From Pseudolachnospira sp051055405 (GTDB lineage: Bacteria > Bacillota > Clostridia > Lachnospirales > Lachnospiraceae): a DNA stretch of 64,000 nt. This document shows positions 8,859 to 16,806 of the stretch, in pieces. The notes below the pieces were generated by a model, which was given only the letters and a program-made list of their open reading frames with translations, searched no databases and had not been told where the DNA came from. Where the stretch lies: contig NZ_CP167068.1 in the NCBI RefSeq assembly GCF_051055405.1, positions 2,108,001-2,172,000 of the forward strand, written 5' to 3'. Positions within the stretch are counted from its first letter, which is position 1. Every line of letters starts with the position of its first letter. A program made the translations under genes and the position numbers.

Positions 8859-10436
8859 ATGATTAATAATAGAAGATTTCCACCAAACTCCCGTGGCTTT
8901 CAGCCAAATCCACCCCGCCGGCAGCAGCCGATGAGGCAAAGACAGCAGTCCCTTCCAGAAAACCACACAGCATCCCGCCCAGAACCGGGTGAAATGCTCA
9001 CCGCTGGCAACGGCGCTCCTATTTATGATACCGCGAATTCCGAAACCATCGGACAGGATGGTCCCGTTTTGCTTCAAGACGTCCAACTGATTGAAAAATT
9101 AGCCCATTTCAATCGGGAACGTATCCCAGAGCGGGTCGTCCATGCCAAAGGAGCCGGAGCCTTCGGCTATTTTCAGCCTTATGAATCCATGGCCCCCTAT
9201 ACCTGCGCGGCGTTTTTACAAGATCCCTCCCGCAGAACAAAAATTCTCGTACGTTTTTCTACTGTTATCGGTTCCACTGGTTCCGCTGATACTGCCCGTG
9301 ACCCTCGCGGTTTTGCCGTCAAATTTTATACATCGGAAGGAAACTATGATGTCGTGGGCCTAAACCTTCCGGTCTTTTTCATCCGCGACGCCATGAAATT
9401 TCCTGATTTTATTCATTCTCAAAAACCGTCCCCACGGACCAATCTCCCGGATCCGGAACGTGCCTGGGATTTCTTTTCCCTTTCTCCGGAAAGCCTCCAT
9501 TCGATTACGTGGCTCTACAGTGACCGGGGTATTGTCAAAGATTATCGGAAGATGGACGGGTTCGGCGTCAATACATTTATTTGGGTCAATGCGCAAGGCA
9601 AACGGTGTTATGTCAAATATCATTTTCTGTGTGGGGAAGATATGGATGTCATTGACCGCAAAGAAGGCGTCCGGCTGGCGGGACTGGACCCAGACATAGC
9701 TACCCGGTCTCTCTACCAGTCTCTCTCGGAAGGCAAACCGCTGAAATATGAATTTTGTGTCCAGCTTATGGACCCGAAAGAAGCCGATTCCCTTCCCTTT
9801 GATCCGCTGGACGACACAAAACTTTGGCCCAAGGACCGATTTCCTCTAAAAAAAGTCGGCGTGCTAGTGTTAAATCAGATGCCGGAAAATTATTTTGCGC
9901 AGATCGAACAGGCGGCCTTCGCGCCGGGAAATTTGGTGCCAGGAATCGAATTTTCCGCAGATAAAATGCTTCAGGGGCGCAGTTTTGCCTATCTGGACGC
10001 GCAGCGTTATCGGCTCGGCGTAAACTTTCAGCAACTCCCGGTCAATCGCCCGGCTGTACCCGTCCACAACGACCAGCAGGACGGTTCAATGGCGTATTTT
10101 TATTCCAGCAGCTCCATCAATTATAAGCCCAACAGCCTCGCCGGCAATCTGCCGTTGGAATCGCCCTCGCCCTGCACACCGGGAATGCATTATGCCGGAG
10201 CGGTCACACGGTCTCCGATTTCCAAAACCGACGATTTCTGCCAGCCGAAAGAGCGCTATGAATGTATGAGCGAGGATGAAAAAAACCGCATGGCGGATGC
10301 CATCGGCTATGAACTTGCCCAGTGTAATAAAGAAATTCAGACTCGTCAATTAGACCTGTTCGAACAGGTTTCTCCGGATATGGCCCATCGGGTCCGTCAC
10401 CAAATCATGCTGTTTGAGACCAAGCAGAGAGGATAA
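8859..10436 (+). CDS. Monofunctional heme catalase
   Basis: This 525-aa catalase decomposes hydrogen peroxide to water and oxygen in the cytoplasm. The active-site His is H95 in VVHAKGAGAFGYF, the distal Asn is N169 in GLNLPVFFIRD, and the proximal heme-ligand Tyr is Y378 in RSFAYLDAQRYRLG. The length fits the small-subunit clade. Residues about 5-45 are an unusual Pro/Arg/Gln-rich extension before the catalase core. The start has TAAGGA upstream. Full-length catalase is uncommon in strict anaerobes of this kind, so it may have been acquired. No clear PerR box was found. Confidence 0.93.
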   Translation: MINNRRFPPNSRGFQPNPPRRQQPMRQRQQSLPENHTASRPEPGEMLTAGNGAPIYDTANSETIGQDGPVLLQDVQLIEKLAHFNRERIPERVVHAKGAGAFGYFQPYESMAPYTCAAFLQDPSRRTKILVRFSTVIGSTGSADTARDPRGFAVKFYTSEGNYDVVGLNLPVFFIRDAMKFPDFIHSQKPSPRTNLPDPERAWDFFSLSPESLHSITWLYSDRGIVKDYRKMDGFGVNTFIWVNAQGKRCYVKYHFLCGEDMDVIDRKEGVRLAGLDPDIATRSLYQSLSEGKPLKYEFCVQLMDPKEADSLPFDPLDDTKLWPKDRFPLKKVGVLVLNQMPENYFAQIEQAAFAPGNLVPGIEFSADKMLQGRSFAYLDAQRYRLGVNFQQLPVNRPAVPVHNDQQDGSMAYFYSSSSINYKPNSLAGNLPLESPSPCTPGMHYAGAVTRSPISKTDDFCQPKERYECMSEDEKNRMADAIGYELAQCNKEIQTRQLDLFEQVSPDMAHRVRHQIMLFETKQRG

Positions 10437-10443
10437 ATGAGAA

Positions 10444-10481
10444 GGGGAGGCCAGCTGCGTTACAGGGCCGCAGGCCTCCCC
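10444..10481 (+). terminator. Hairpin terminator after the catalase gene
   Basis: GGGGAGGCC (10444-10452) pairs exactly with GGCCTCCCC (10473-10481). A T-rich stretch follows. It lies between the convergent catalase and HxlR genes. Confidence 0.65.
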
Positions 10482-10496
10482 AGAATGTTTATATTT

Positions 10497-10817
10497 TTAA
10501 CCGTTTTTTTGTTTATATTCTGTCCCCCACGCTACCATAGCGTCTAAAATCGGTTTTAGGCTATATCCTGTTTCGGTTAACGTGTATTCTACCCGCGGCG
10601 GCACTTCTGGATATACTTTTCGGGTCAGTAAGCCGCTGTCTTCCATGGAACGCAAATTTGCCGTTAAAACCTTCTGAGATACATTCCCAACGGATTTTTT
10701 TAATTCGCCAAATCGTTTCGTCCCTTCCAACAAATCACGAATAATCAACACTTTCCAACGGTCGCTGATCAGCATTAAAGTAGTCTCCACCGGACAGGCT
10801 GGTAAATTTTTTTCCAT
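10497..10817 (-). CDS. HxlR-family winged-helix transcriptional regulator
   Basis: This 106-aa regulator has the typical HxlR layout: an N-terminal Cys (CPVETTLMLISDRWKVLII), a winged helix (KRFGELKKSVGNVSQKVL), and the PPRVEYTLTETG wing near residue 80. Such proteins usually control a divergent redox or detoxification gene in response to reactive electrophiles. Here it is divergent from an NAD(P)-binding oxidoreductase 146 bases away. The start has GGGGGA upstream. C8 would be the candidate sensor, but that is inference. Confidence 0.88.
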   Translation of the reverse strand: MEKNLPACPVETTLMLISDRWKVLIIRDLLEGTKRFGELKKSVGNVSQKVLTANLRSMEDSGLLTRKVYPEVPPRVEYTLTETGYSLKPILDAMVAWGTEYKQKNG

Positions 10818-10963
10818 AAAAATCCCCCATTTTCCGCAATCGTTTCCTTTTGGTAACTATAGCACAATAAAGTGCTTACTTTACGTTTTCTCCCTACGGA
10901 TATATTATAATCTTGCAAGAGAAAAAAGCAAGTAAAAACCAATATAAAATTTAGGAGGACAAA

Positions 10964-11596
10964 ATGATGAAAATTGCTGTTATTTGTGCAAATGGAAAAG
11001 AGGGAAAGCGGATCGTTCAGGAAGCAATGGAAAGAGGCGCCGACGTTACAGCCGTTGTGCGCGGGGAAAATCAGTCGGCGGCAACAAGCGTCATTAAAAA
11101 AGATCTGTTTGATTTGACCGCCGCCGATTTGGAGGGTTTTGATGTTGTCATTGACGCCTTCGGAGCATGGACAATGGAAACCCTCCCGCAGCACAGCACT
11201 TCTTTGAAGCATCTTTGCGACCTTGTAAGCGGCAAAGAAATAAGGCTTCTTGTTGTCGGGGGCGCAGGCAGCTTATATGTAAATCCGGAACATACTGCGC
11301 AGGTCATGGACGGAGCAGACTTCCCGGAAATGTTTAAGCCGCTTGCTTCCAACATGGGCAAATCCCTCGATGAACTCCGCACCAGAACAGATGTAAAATG
11401 GACCTATATCAGCCCCGCCGGAGATTTTCAGGCAGACGGAATGAAGACTGGAAAATACATTTTAGGCGGCGAGGAACTGACATTAAACGCAAAGGGAGAA
11501 AGCGTAATCAGCTATGCAGACTATGCGGTCGCTATGGTTGATGAAGCATTAAACGGCAGCCACATTCAACAGAGAATTTCCGTCGTCGCGGAATAA
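10964..11596 (+). CDS. NAD(P)-binding oxidoreductase of the extended SDR / NADH-flavin reductase type
   Basis: This 210-aa Rossmann-fold protein begins with MKIAVICANGKEGKRIVQEA, a dinucleotide-binding loop typical of YwnB-like NAD(P)H-binding proteins. LLVVGGAGSLYVN near residue 92 and WTYISPAGDFQADG near residue 145 are also typical of that group. These often respond to oxidative or electrophile stress, but the substrate is unknown. It is divergent from the HxlR regulator, which probably controls it. An AGGAGG site precedes two possible ATGs (10964 and 10967). Confidence 0.78.
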   Translation: MMKIAVICANGKEGKRIVQEAMERGADVTAVVRGENQSAATSVIKKDLFDLTAADLEGFDVVIDAFGAWTMETLPQHSTSLKHLCDLVSGKEIRLLVVGGAGSLYVNPEHTAQVMDGADFPEMFKPLASNMGKSLDELRTRTDVKWTYISPAGDFQADGMKTGKYILGGEELTLNAKGESVISYADYAVAMVDEALNGSHIQQRISVVAE

Positions 11597-11615
11597 GCCG
11601 GTCAGATTACCTTCA

Positions 11616-11654
11616 AAAGAAGTCTTCTGCCCCCTAAAGGCAGAGGACTTCTTT
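11616..11654 (+). terminator. Hairpin terminator after the oxidoreductase
   Basis: AAGAAGTC-TCTGCC (11617-11631) pairs with GGCAGA-GACTTCTT (11639-11653). It separates the HxlR-controlled gene from the macrodomain/SirTM pair. Confidence 0.6.
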
Positions 11655-11696
11655 CAAAGAAAATCCACCGCTTGCAAACGATAGAAAGAAGGACAT

Positions 11697-12470
11697 ATGA
11701 CACAGACAGAAAGGCTTATTTATCTCATCCATTATCTAATCGATGAAAATCCCAAGTTAAAATCCATCGAGATTCCTGCGGAGGACAGCGAGAGAAAACG
11801 TTTGTTGCGTTCCCTTATGAATATACGCCCGCCGAAAGCAGTTTCCAAGGAGTTTTTAGAAGTACAGGGCGCCTATTTGCAAGAAGAACGGACAAAAAAA
11901 GGCGTTGTTTCCCTATCTGATCTTTCATCGCCGCGGCCGGGACTTTACTTATGGCAGGGGGATATTACCCGTTTGTCCGTAGACGCCATCGTTAACGCGG
12001 CTAACAGCGCTATGTTAGGCTGCTTCGTCCCTTGCCATGGGTGCATTGACAACGCGATTCACTCCGCCGCAGGTGTGGAACTTCGTCTGGAATGCGCCCG
12101 TATCATGGAAAGGCAGAAAGCAGAAGAACCCACGGGAAGAGCCAAAATCACGAGCGCCTATCATCTTCCCTCCCGCTATATTCTTCACACGGTCGGCCCT
12201 ATCATCCATGGGAAAGTTACCGAGAGGGATTGCGCCCTGTTATCCGACTGTTACCGTTCCTGCCTGGAGCTTGCCGCAGAATATCAGTTGAAAAGTATTG
12301 CCTTTTGCTGTATTTCTACGGGAGAGTTTCATTTTCCAAATGAAAAAGCCGCGGAAATAGCCGTCCAAACCGTACAGGATTACCAAAAGAAACAGCAAAA
12401 TGGGATCGAGGTGGTTTTCAATGTTTTCAAAGACTACGACTATGAAATCTACAAGCAGTTATTGGGATAA
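11697..12470 (+). CDS. Zinc-containing macrodomain ADP-ribosyl hydrolase (SirTM-linked type)
   Basis: This 257-aa protein probably removes ADP-ribose from proteins modified by the sirtuin encoded next to it. Residues 1-80 form the helical N-terminal extension seen in this class. The macrodomain begins with WQGDITRLSVDAIVNAAN (86-103). C109, H114 and C116 in CFVPCHGC match the zinc site of this class. STGEFHFP (207-214) is the phosphate-binding loop. The downstream SirTM gene overlaps its 3' end by 50 bases, which indicates translational coupling. In Staphylococcus and Streptococcus the same pair acts on a lipoylated GcvH-like protein; no such gene is present here. Confidence 0.88.
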   Translation: MTQTERLIYLIHYLIDENPKLKSIEIPAEDSERKRLLRSLMNIRPPKAVSKEFLEVQGAYLQEERTKKGVVSLSDLSSPRPGLYLWQGDITRLSVDAIVNAANSAMLGCFVPCHGCIDNAIHSAAGVELRLECARIMERQKAEEPTGRAKITSAYHLPSRYILHTVGPIIHGKVTERDCALLSDCYRSCLELAAEYQLKSIAFCCISTGEFHFPNEKAAEIAVQTVQDYQKKQQNGIEVVFNVFKDYDYEIYKQLLG

Positions 12471-13287
12471 AATTGAGAAATTGAAGATGGCAATCCAGAA
12501 TGCCGACGCTATTTTGATCGGCGCAGGCGCCGGGCTGTCCGCTTCCGCCGGATTCACGTATTCCGGGAAACGCTTTGAAGATAACTTTCCGGACTTTATC
12601 GAAACGTATGGCTTTCGGGATATGTATTCCGCAGGCTTCTACCCATACAAGACCCTAGAAGAACACTGGGCGTACTGGAGCCGGTATATTTATATCAACC
12701 GGTATATGGATGCTCCGAAACCAGTCTATCATAAACTGTACGACCTGATGAAAGACAAAGATTATTTCGTGCTGACAACGAATGTGGATCACTGTTTCCA
12801 AAAGGCCGGTTTTGATAAACACCGGCTTTTCTACACACAGGGGGATTATGGATTATGGCAATGTTCCAAGCCTTGCCACAATAAAACTTACGATAACGAA
12901 GCCGTTGTTAAAAAAATGGTTGCACAGCAGGAGAACATGTCCATTCCGTCCGAGTTAGTCCCTTACTGCCCTATTTGCGGAGCGCCCATGTCCATGAATT
13001 TGCGAGCGGACAATACCTTTGTTGAAGATAGGGGTTGGCACATCGCGGCAAGCAGGTATCAAGATTTTATACGCCGCCATAAAGGAGGGAACATATTATA
13101 TCTGGAATTAGGGGTTGGCGGCAATACGCCAGGCATCATCAAATACCCGTTCTGGCAGATGACGGCAGCGAATCCGAAGGCAGTATATGCTTGTGTGAAT
13201 TATGGGGAAGCGGTTTGTCCGAAGGAGATTGAGCGACAGGCTATTTGTATGGATGGGGATATTGGAGAAGTATTAGAGCTGCTTTAA
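12421..13287 (+). CDS. SirTM-type sirtuin (protein ADP-ribosyltransferase)
   Basis: This 288-aa class M sirtuin probably uses NAD to ADP-ribosylate a target protein. GAGAGLSASAG (34-44) and TTNVD (119-123) are the NAD-binding motifs. Zinc is held by C148, C152, C183 and C186. Q140 stands where canonical deacetylase sirtuins have the catalytic His, which fits transferase rather than deacetylase activity. GVGGNTPGIIKYPFW near residue 235 is typical of the class. I chose the ATG at 12421 because GAGGTGG lies 6-7 bases upstream; longer and shorter starts lack one. The stop codon lies within a truncated RelE gene on the other strand. Confidence 0.85.
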   Translation: MFSKTTTMKSTSSYWDKIEKLKMAIQNADAILIGAGAGLSASAGFTYSGKRFEDNFPDFIETYGFRDMYSAGFYPYKTLEEHWAYWSRYIYINRYMDAPKPVYHKLYDLMKDKDYFVLTTNVDHCFQKAGFDKHRLFYTQGDYGLWQCSKPCHNKTYDNEAVVKKMVAQQENMSIPSELVPYCPICGAPMSMNLRADNTFVEDRGWHIAASRYQDFIRRHKGGNILYLELGVGGNTPGIIKYPFWQMTAANPKAVYACVNYGEAVCPKEIERQAICMDGDIGEVLELL

Positions 13288-13413
13288 TATATCGGGATGG
13301 GAAGGATTTTCGGCTAAAAGTCTCAGTTTTATTTTCAGTTGATTTTTTTCCTGCGCAGTCAATTTCCTAAAATGTTTTTGGAAACGTGATGTAAAGGTAA
13401 ATTCATATGCCAT
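13273..13413 (-). pseudogene. Truncated RelE/ParE-family toxin remnant (46 aa)
   Basis: The reading frame starts with MAYEFTFTSRFQKHF and continues with RLLAENPSHP. This matches the first 40 or so residues of RelE-type toxins, which are normally about 85-95 aa. After HP the frame runs into the antisense of the SirTM 3' end and stops after six more codons. All catalytic C-terminal residues are missing, so it cannot be an active toxin. Its ATG overlaps the antitoxin stop codon by one base (TAATG), the usual coupling in toxin-antitoxin operons, and GGAGG lies upstream. Confidence 0.72.
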
Positions 13414-13673
13414 TATTCCGCCTCCAATTTGTCAAACAGGGCATCTACACTGTCAAAGACAGGTTGTTCCCCGGATGCTATTTTGGATTTTACTTCATCA
13501 ATTTCATCTCGGAGTTCATTCAGGTATTTTTTAGGGTAGACAACCACAGGCATAATGCAGATTACTCCATCCTTTTCAAAAATATCTAAGGTATCGCCTT
13601 CTGATAGACCAAGTTTGACAATGATTTCTTTTGGGATAGTAATTTGAGCTTTTTGGCGTAATTCAGCTAACAT
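13413..13673 (-). CDS. AbrB/MazE-like antitoxin (swapped-hairpin DNA-binding protein)
   Basis: This 86-aa protein opens with a SpoVT-AbrB swapped-hairpin domain: RQKAQITIPKEIIVKLGLSEGDTLDI is the usual motif and is shown here only by type. The C-terminal half is acidic and helical (KYLNELRDEIDEVKSKI) and would wrap the toxin. The start has AAAGGAG 8 bases upstream, and a good promoter precedes it. The toxin that follows is truncated, so this is an orphan antitoxin. It may still repress its own promoter or counter a related toxin elsewhere. Confidence 0.82.
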   Translation of the reverse strand: MLAELRQKAQITIPKEIIVKLGLSEGDTLDIFEKDGVICIMPVVVYPKKYLNELRDEIDEVKSKIASGEQPVFDSVDALFDKLEAE

Positions 13674-13730
13674 AGCGGTATCTCCTTTGAGATAGATTTG
13701 AAAGTTATAAATTCTTACTTTCTTACCAAT

Positions 13731-13759
13731 AGTATACTCAATAAATAAAATTTGTGCAA
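13731..13759 (-). promoter_or_regulatory. SigA promoter of the orphan antitoxin
   Basis: On the minus strand TTGCAC (13754-13759), a 17-base spacer and TATACT (13731-13736). It lies about 58 bases before the antitoxin start. Confidence 0.65.
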
Positions 13760-13899
13760 GGATATTTTATAGCATTTCATATGGAGGTATCGGAACCGTT
13801 TTAGAGCAGTCTCTTATCAAAAGAAAGAACTGCCCCTTGCCAATCTGAAGAATTTCATCTATACTCAAAGAAATGAAACAGATTTTGGAGGATAGTCTT

Positions 13900-14307
13900 A
13901 TGAGAATTGCGGTTCCTTATGAAAATGGTATGGTGGTTCCCGCTTTTGAACAGGCGACCACGTTCAAACTTTACGATACCAAAGAGGATCAGATCGTAAA
14001 AGAACTGATCTTACCAGCCGGGGGATCCGGCGCCGATCTTTTGATTGATTTTCTGGCGGCCGCCAACGTGCGAATGCTGCTGTGCGGCGCGGTAGCCGGA
14101 AGCACGATTGCTCTTCTTGATAAAAAAGGAATCTTATTTCAGTGGGGCGTACTGGGAAAAGCCGATGAGAAAGTAGACGAATTCTTAAAAAATCAACTGG
14201 CCGCCAAACGTTTTTCCAGCTGTAAAAGCCAAGGGGGATGCTGCGGCGATGGAGATTTTGAATGCAGCTGCGGCGATGGATGCAGCGGATGTGAAGAGGA
14301 ATATTGA
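13900..14307 (+). CDS. NifX/NafY-like dinitrogenase-cofactor family protein with a Cys-rich tail
   Basis: This 135-aa protein has the RNase-H-like fold of the NifB/NifX/NafY superfamily (MRIAVPYENGMVVPAFEQ, then LLCGAVAGSTIALLDKKGI). Non-nitrogen-fixers use such proteins as small iron-sulfur or metal-cofactor carriers. The last 30 residues hold seven cysteines in CCGDGDFECSCGDGC and neighbours, ending in acidic residues; this is a likely metal-cluster site. The ATG at 13900 follows GGAGGA. A longer frame beginning at 13873 lacks a ribosome binding site. No nif genes are nearby. Confidence 0.78.
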   Translation: MRIAVPYENGMVVPAFEQATTFKLYDTKEDQIVKELILPAGGSGADLLIDFLAAANVRMLLCGAVAGSTIALLDKKGILFQWGVLGKADEKVDEFLKNQLAAKRFSSCKSQGGCCGDGDFECSCGDGCSGCEEEY

Positions 14308-14314
14308 TTTTTGT

Positions 14315-14355
14315 CTCCGTGGGAACCGAAGTTTCCCACGGAGTTATTTTTTCAC
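14315..14355 (+). terminator. Terminator after the NifX-like gene
   Basis: CTCCGTGGGAA (14315-14325) pairs with TTCCCACGGAG (14333-14343), followed by TTATTTTTTC. It also lies at the 3' end of the convergent MATE gene, so it may work in both directions. Confidence 0.8.
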
Positions 14356-15716
14356 GTTATCTCCTTCTTATCTTTTAGTTTCGGCCAGACTGTCAACATC
14401 ATCGTCGTAAAGCAAGCGGTTCCCCCGATCACATCAGAGATTGGCTCCGCCAGAAAAATCCCTGCCGTTCCCAATCCTATCCTAGGCAAAATCAAAATCA
14501 GGGGCATCACAAGAATCACTTTTCGAAACAGAGAAAAGAAGGAAGCCGGCTTTGCCATGCCAAGGGATAAAAATGTATTCTGCCCGGTCGTCTGCAGCGC
14601 CATAAAAAGCTGCATGGAAAAGAACAAGCGAACAGAACTTGTTCCGACCGTAATCAACTCCGGGTCATTATTAAACAGAAGCACAATCGGACCAGGAATC
14701 GCCAACAAAATCAGCCAAACTACACAGGTATAAGCGATACAAAAACAACCTAAAAATCGAATACCCGCTCTCGTCCGATCATACAACTTAGCGCCATAAT
14801 TGTAGGCAATCACCGGCTGCGCCCCGTAAGTCATGCCGTGAAGAGCCATGACAATGACTTCCCGGATCGAGATAATCACCGTCATAACCGCCACATATAC
14901 GTCCCCGCCGTACATTTGCAGAGAGGAATTATACATAATCTGAACCACACTGTTGGTCATCGACATGATAAACGGGGACAGGCCCAAACCAAGAATGGAC
15001 TTTATGATCTTTCCAGATGGAACGAGATACCGACGTTCCAGACGGATCGACGCTCTTTTTCCAGTCAGGAAATAGATTACCCATACCGCGGAAATAAATT
15101 GCGACAGAATCGTCGCAAGAGCCGCTCCGCGAACGCCCATCCCAAATCCAAAAATGAGAATCGGATCCAAAATAATATTGGTTATCGCACCGATCAACAC
15201 CGTTACCATACCAGTAGTGGCAAAACCCTGGCCATTGATAAATGGATTCAGCCCCGTGGCCAGCATAGAAAAAAACGTCCCCAGCAGGTAAACCGTCAGA
15301 TAATCGTCCGCATAGGAAAAGGTATCCGTGCTGGCTCCAAATAGATGCAAAATCGGACGCTTAAAGAGAAAGCAAAAAGCCATTAAGACAGCAGACAAAA
15401 AGAGGAGCATCGTACAAGCATTTCCCAAAATCAAACGCGCCTTATCGTCATTTCCACGCCCTCGTTCCATCGAAAAAAGCGGAGCCCCTCCCATGCCGCA
15501 TAGGTTGGTAAACGCCGTAATCATCGTAATAACCGGAAACGCTACCCCTACGCCGGTCAAAGCCAGCTTTCCTACTCCTTCCATATGGCCAATGTAAATG
15601 CGGTCTACAATACTGTACAAAACATTGATAATCTGCGCAACCATCAAAGGAACCGCCAGACGCACAATCGTCTTCGGAACACTGCCCTTTGAAAAATCCC
15701 CTTTCTCTTTAGACAT
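14352..15716 (-). CDS. MATE-family multidrug/sodium antiporter
   Basis: This 454-aa polytopic protein has about twelve helices in two MatE repeats, with the family patterns VPLMVAQIINVLYSIVDRIYIG near the N-terminus and GAQPVIAYNYGAKLYDRTR near residue 300. It would export cationic drugs or metabolites in exchange for Na+ or H+. The ATG at 15714-15716 has GGGAG 8 bases upstream; the GTG three codons earlier does not. It is the first of three MATE genes in the window and has no adjacent regulator. Confidence 0.87.
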   Translation of the reverse strand: MSKEKGDFSKGSVPKTIVRLAVPLMVAQIINVLYSIVDRIYIGHMEGVGKLALTGVGVAFPVITMITAFTNLCGMGGAPLFSMERGRGNDDKARLILGNACTMLLFLSAVLMAFCFLFKRPILHLFGASTDTFSYADDYLTVYLLGTFFSMLATGLNPFINGQGFATTGMVTVLIGAITNIILDPILIFGFGMGVRGAALATILSQFISAVWVIYFLTGKRASIRLERRYLVPSGKIIKSILGLGLSPFIMSMTNSVVQIMYNSSLQMYGGDVYVAVMTVIISIREVIVMALHGMTYGAQPVIAYNYGAKLYDRTRAGIRFLGCFCIAYTCVVWLILLAIPGPIVLLFNNDPELITVGTSSVRLFFSMQLFMALQTTGQNTFLSLGMAKPASFFSLFRKVILVMPLILILPRIGLGTAGIFLAEPISDVIGGTACFTTMMLTVWPKLKDKKEIT

Positions 15717-15792
15717 TTCATCCACTCCCTTTTGACCCTAACATCTATTTATTAGTGTATCACGAAAAAAGTGAAATGCCAAGAGTCGGCCT

Positions 15793-16425
15793 TTATAGAA
15801 ATTTTCGCACTAGGCAACATAGGATTCCACCTCCGCACAGGGGAAGGATCGTCCCATAGCAGTCTGAGATCGTAAACAGAAAACTTTTTCCGGCATTTAT
15901 GATGTCACCGCCATCGGGAATCATAGAGGCAAGGCCCGCGCCCAGACATAAGATACCGATGCATAGAAAAGCAAACAACCCTCTCCCCGTATCATAACGG
16001 CGATTTCTTCGTTTCTTTTGCGACATTGCCCAAAACGTAGAGATCAGGCTAAAAAGAATCAACGAGCAAGCCGCCGCCATATAAAACGCCAATCCCCAAT
16101 TTCGGCTTTCCACCAGATTGCCGATCGTCCCCATTTCCGAATAGCCGAGCCAGTAGGCCACCGCAAATCTACAGGTAATAAGAACCAACAAAAGCGCTGT
16201 CCCGAACCGAAGCGCCGAAGTTATCACCTCTTTTACTTTTGGGCTGACCGGAGAATCTTCCCAATCATCCTCCTCCCAATCATCGTAGTCCTTCCATTTT
16301 CGCGTTTCCTTCCATTCTGGTTCCTCTTCTCTTTCATCGCCCCGTTCTGTATCAAAATCCAAATCCGGCTTCCACTTCCAATTGGGATCAAAGGTAAATT
16401 CTTCTTCCTGTTTTTCTCGTTCCAT
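15793..16425 (-). CDS. Hypothetical membrane protein with an acidic, Trp-rich N-terminus
   Basis: I do not recognise this protein. It is about 210 aa. The first 65 residues are extremely charged and tryptophan-rich (KWKDYDDWEEDDWEDS), probably cytoplasmic and disordered. Four hydrophobic segments follow at about 70-95, 108-133, 150-170 and 188-205. The ATG at 16425 has AAAGGG at a better distance than the ATG two codons earlier (16431). A partial copy of the structured repeat family begins only about 11 bases upstream of the start, inside its leader. Confidence 0.6.
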   Translation of the reverse strand: MEREKQEEEFTFDPNWKWKPDLDFDTERGDEREEEPEWKETRKWKDYDDWEEDDWEDSPVSPKVKEVITSALRFGTALLLVLITCRFAVAYWLGYSEMGTIGNLVESRNWGLAFYMAAACSLILFSLISTFWAMSQKKRRNRRYDTGRGLFAFLCIGILCLGAGLASMIPDGGDIINAGKSFLFTISDCYGTILPLCGGGILCCLVRKFL

Positions 16426-16441
16426 ATCCATCGTCCCTTTC

Positions 16442-16502
16442 TACCTTCCGTTGACAAGAGCATACGCGCCTCATAGCAGAATAATTTTGGCATTTTTTAC
16501 GT
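16442..16502 (+). repeat. Solo left end of the palindromic repeat family
   Basis: About 60 bases match the left part of the complete element at 46,002, beginning TACCTTCCGTTGACAAGAGC and including the CGCCTCATAGC segment. No right end is seen. It lies in the leader of the preceding minus-strand gene. Confidence 0.6.
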
Positions 16503-16689
16503 TCATCTGTTTCAATCACCAAGTCTTCTGGCGGTCATTGTAACATGGGAACCTAAGACGATTCAATAAAGGAAAAAAATCGTAAGAAAATCGTCAAAAA
16601 AAATTTTATGTTTGTGTATAAAGGAAAAAATAGAGGTAATACTATAATCAGACCAAAGAAAAAAATAAATACTTATCCTCCCCTTTTAG

Positions 16690-16737
16690 CATGTGGGGAA
16701 CCATGAGAAACGCAGTATTCCGTGGTTCTCCGCATTT
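16690..16737 (+). terminator. Orphan terminator-like hairpin upstream of lrgA
   Basis: GTGGGGAACCATG (about 16691-16703) pairs with CGTGGTTCTCCGC, using G-U pairs, and is followed by a run of six T. There is no plus-strand gene before it. It could end a small RNA started near TATAAT at about 16,642. Confidence 0.5.
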
Positions 16738-16745
16738 TTTCTAGT

Positions 16746-16774
16746 TTGACAAGCCATAGGACGATCGCTATAAT
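16746..16774 (+). promoter_or_regulatory. Consensus SigA promoter of lrgAB
   Basis: TTGACA (16746-16751), exactly 17 bases, then TATAAT (16769-16774). This is a perfect consensus, so lrgAB should be strongly transcribed unless repressed. The start codon is about 26 bases past the predicted +1. Confidence 0.8.
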
Positions 16775-16806
16775 GGATGGTACGAATCACAAAAGGGGCG
16801 GCAGCT

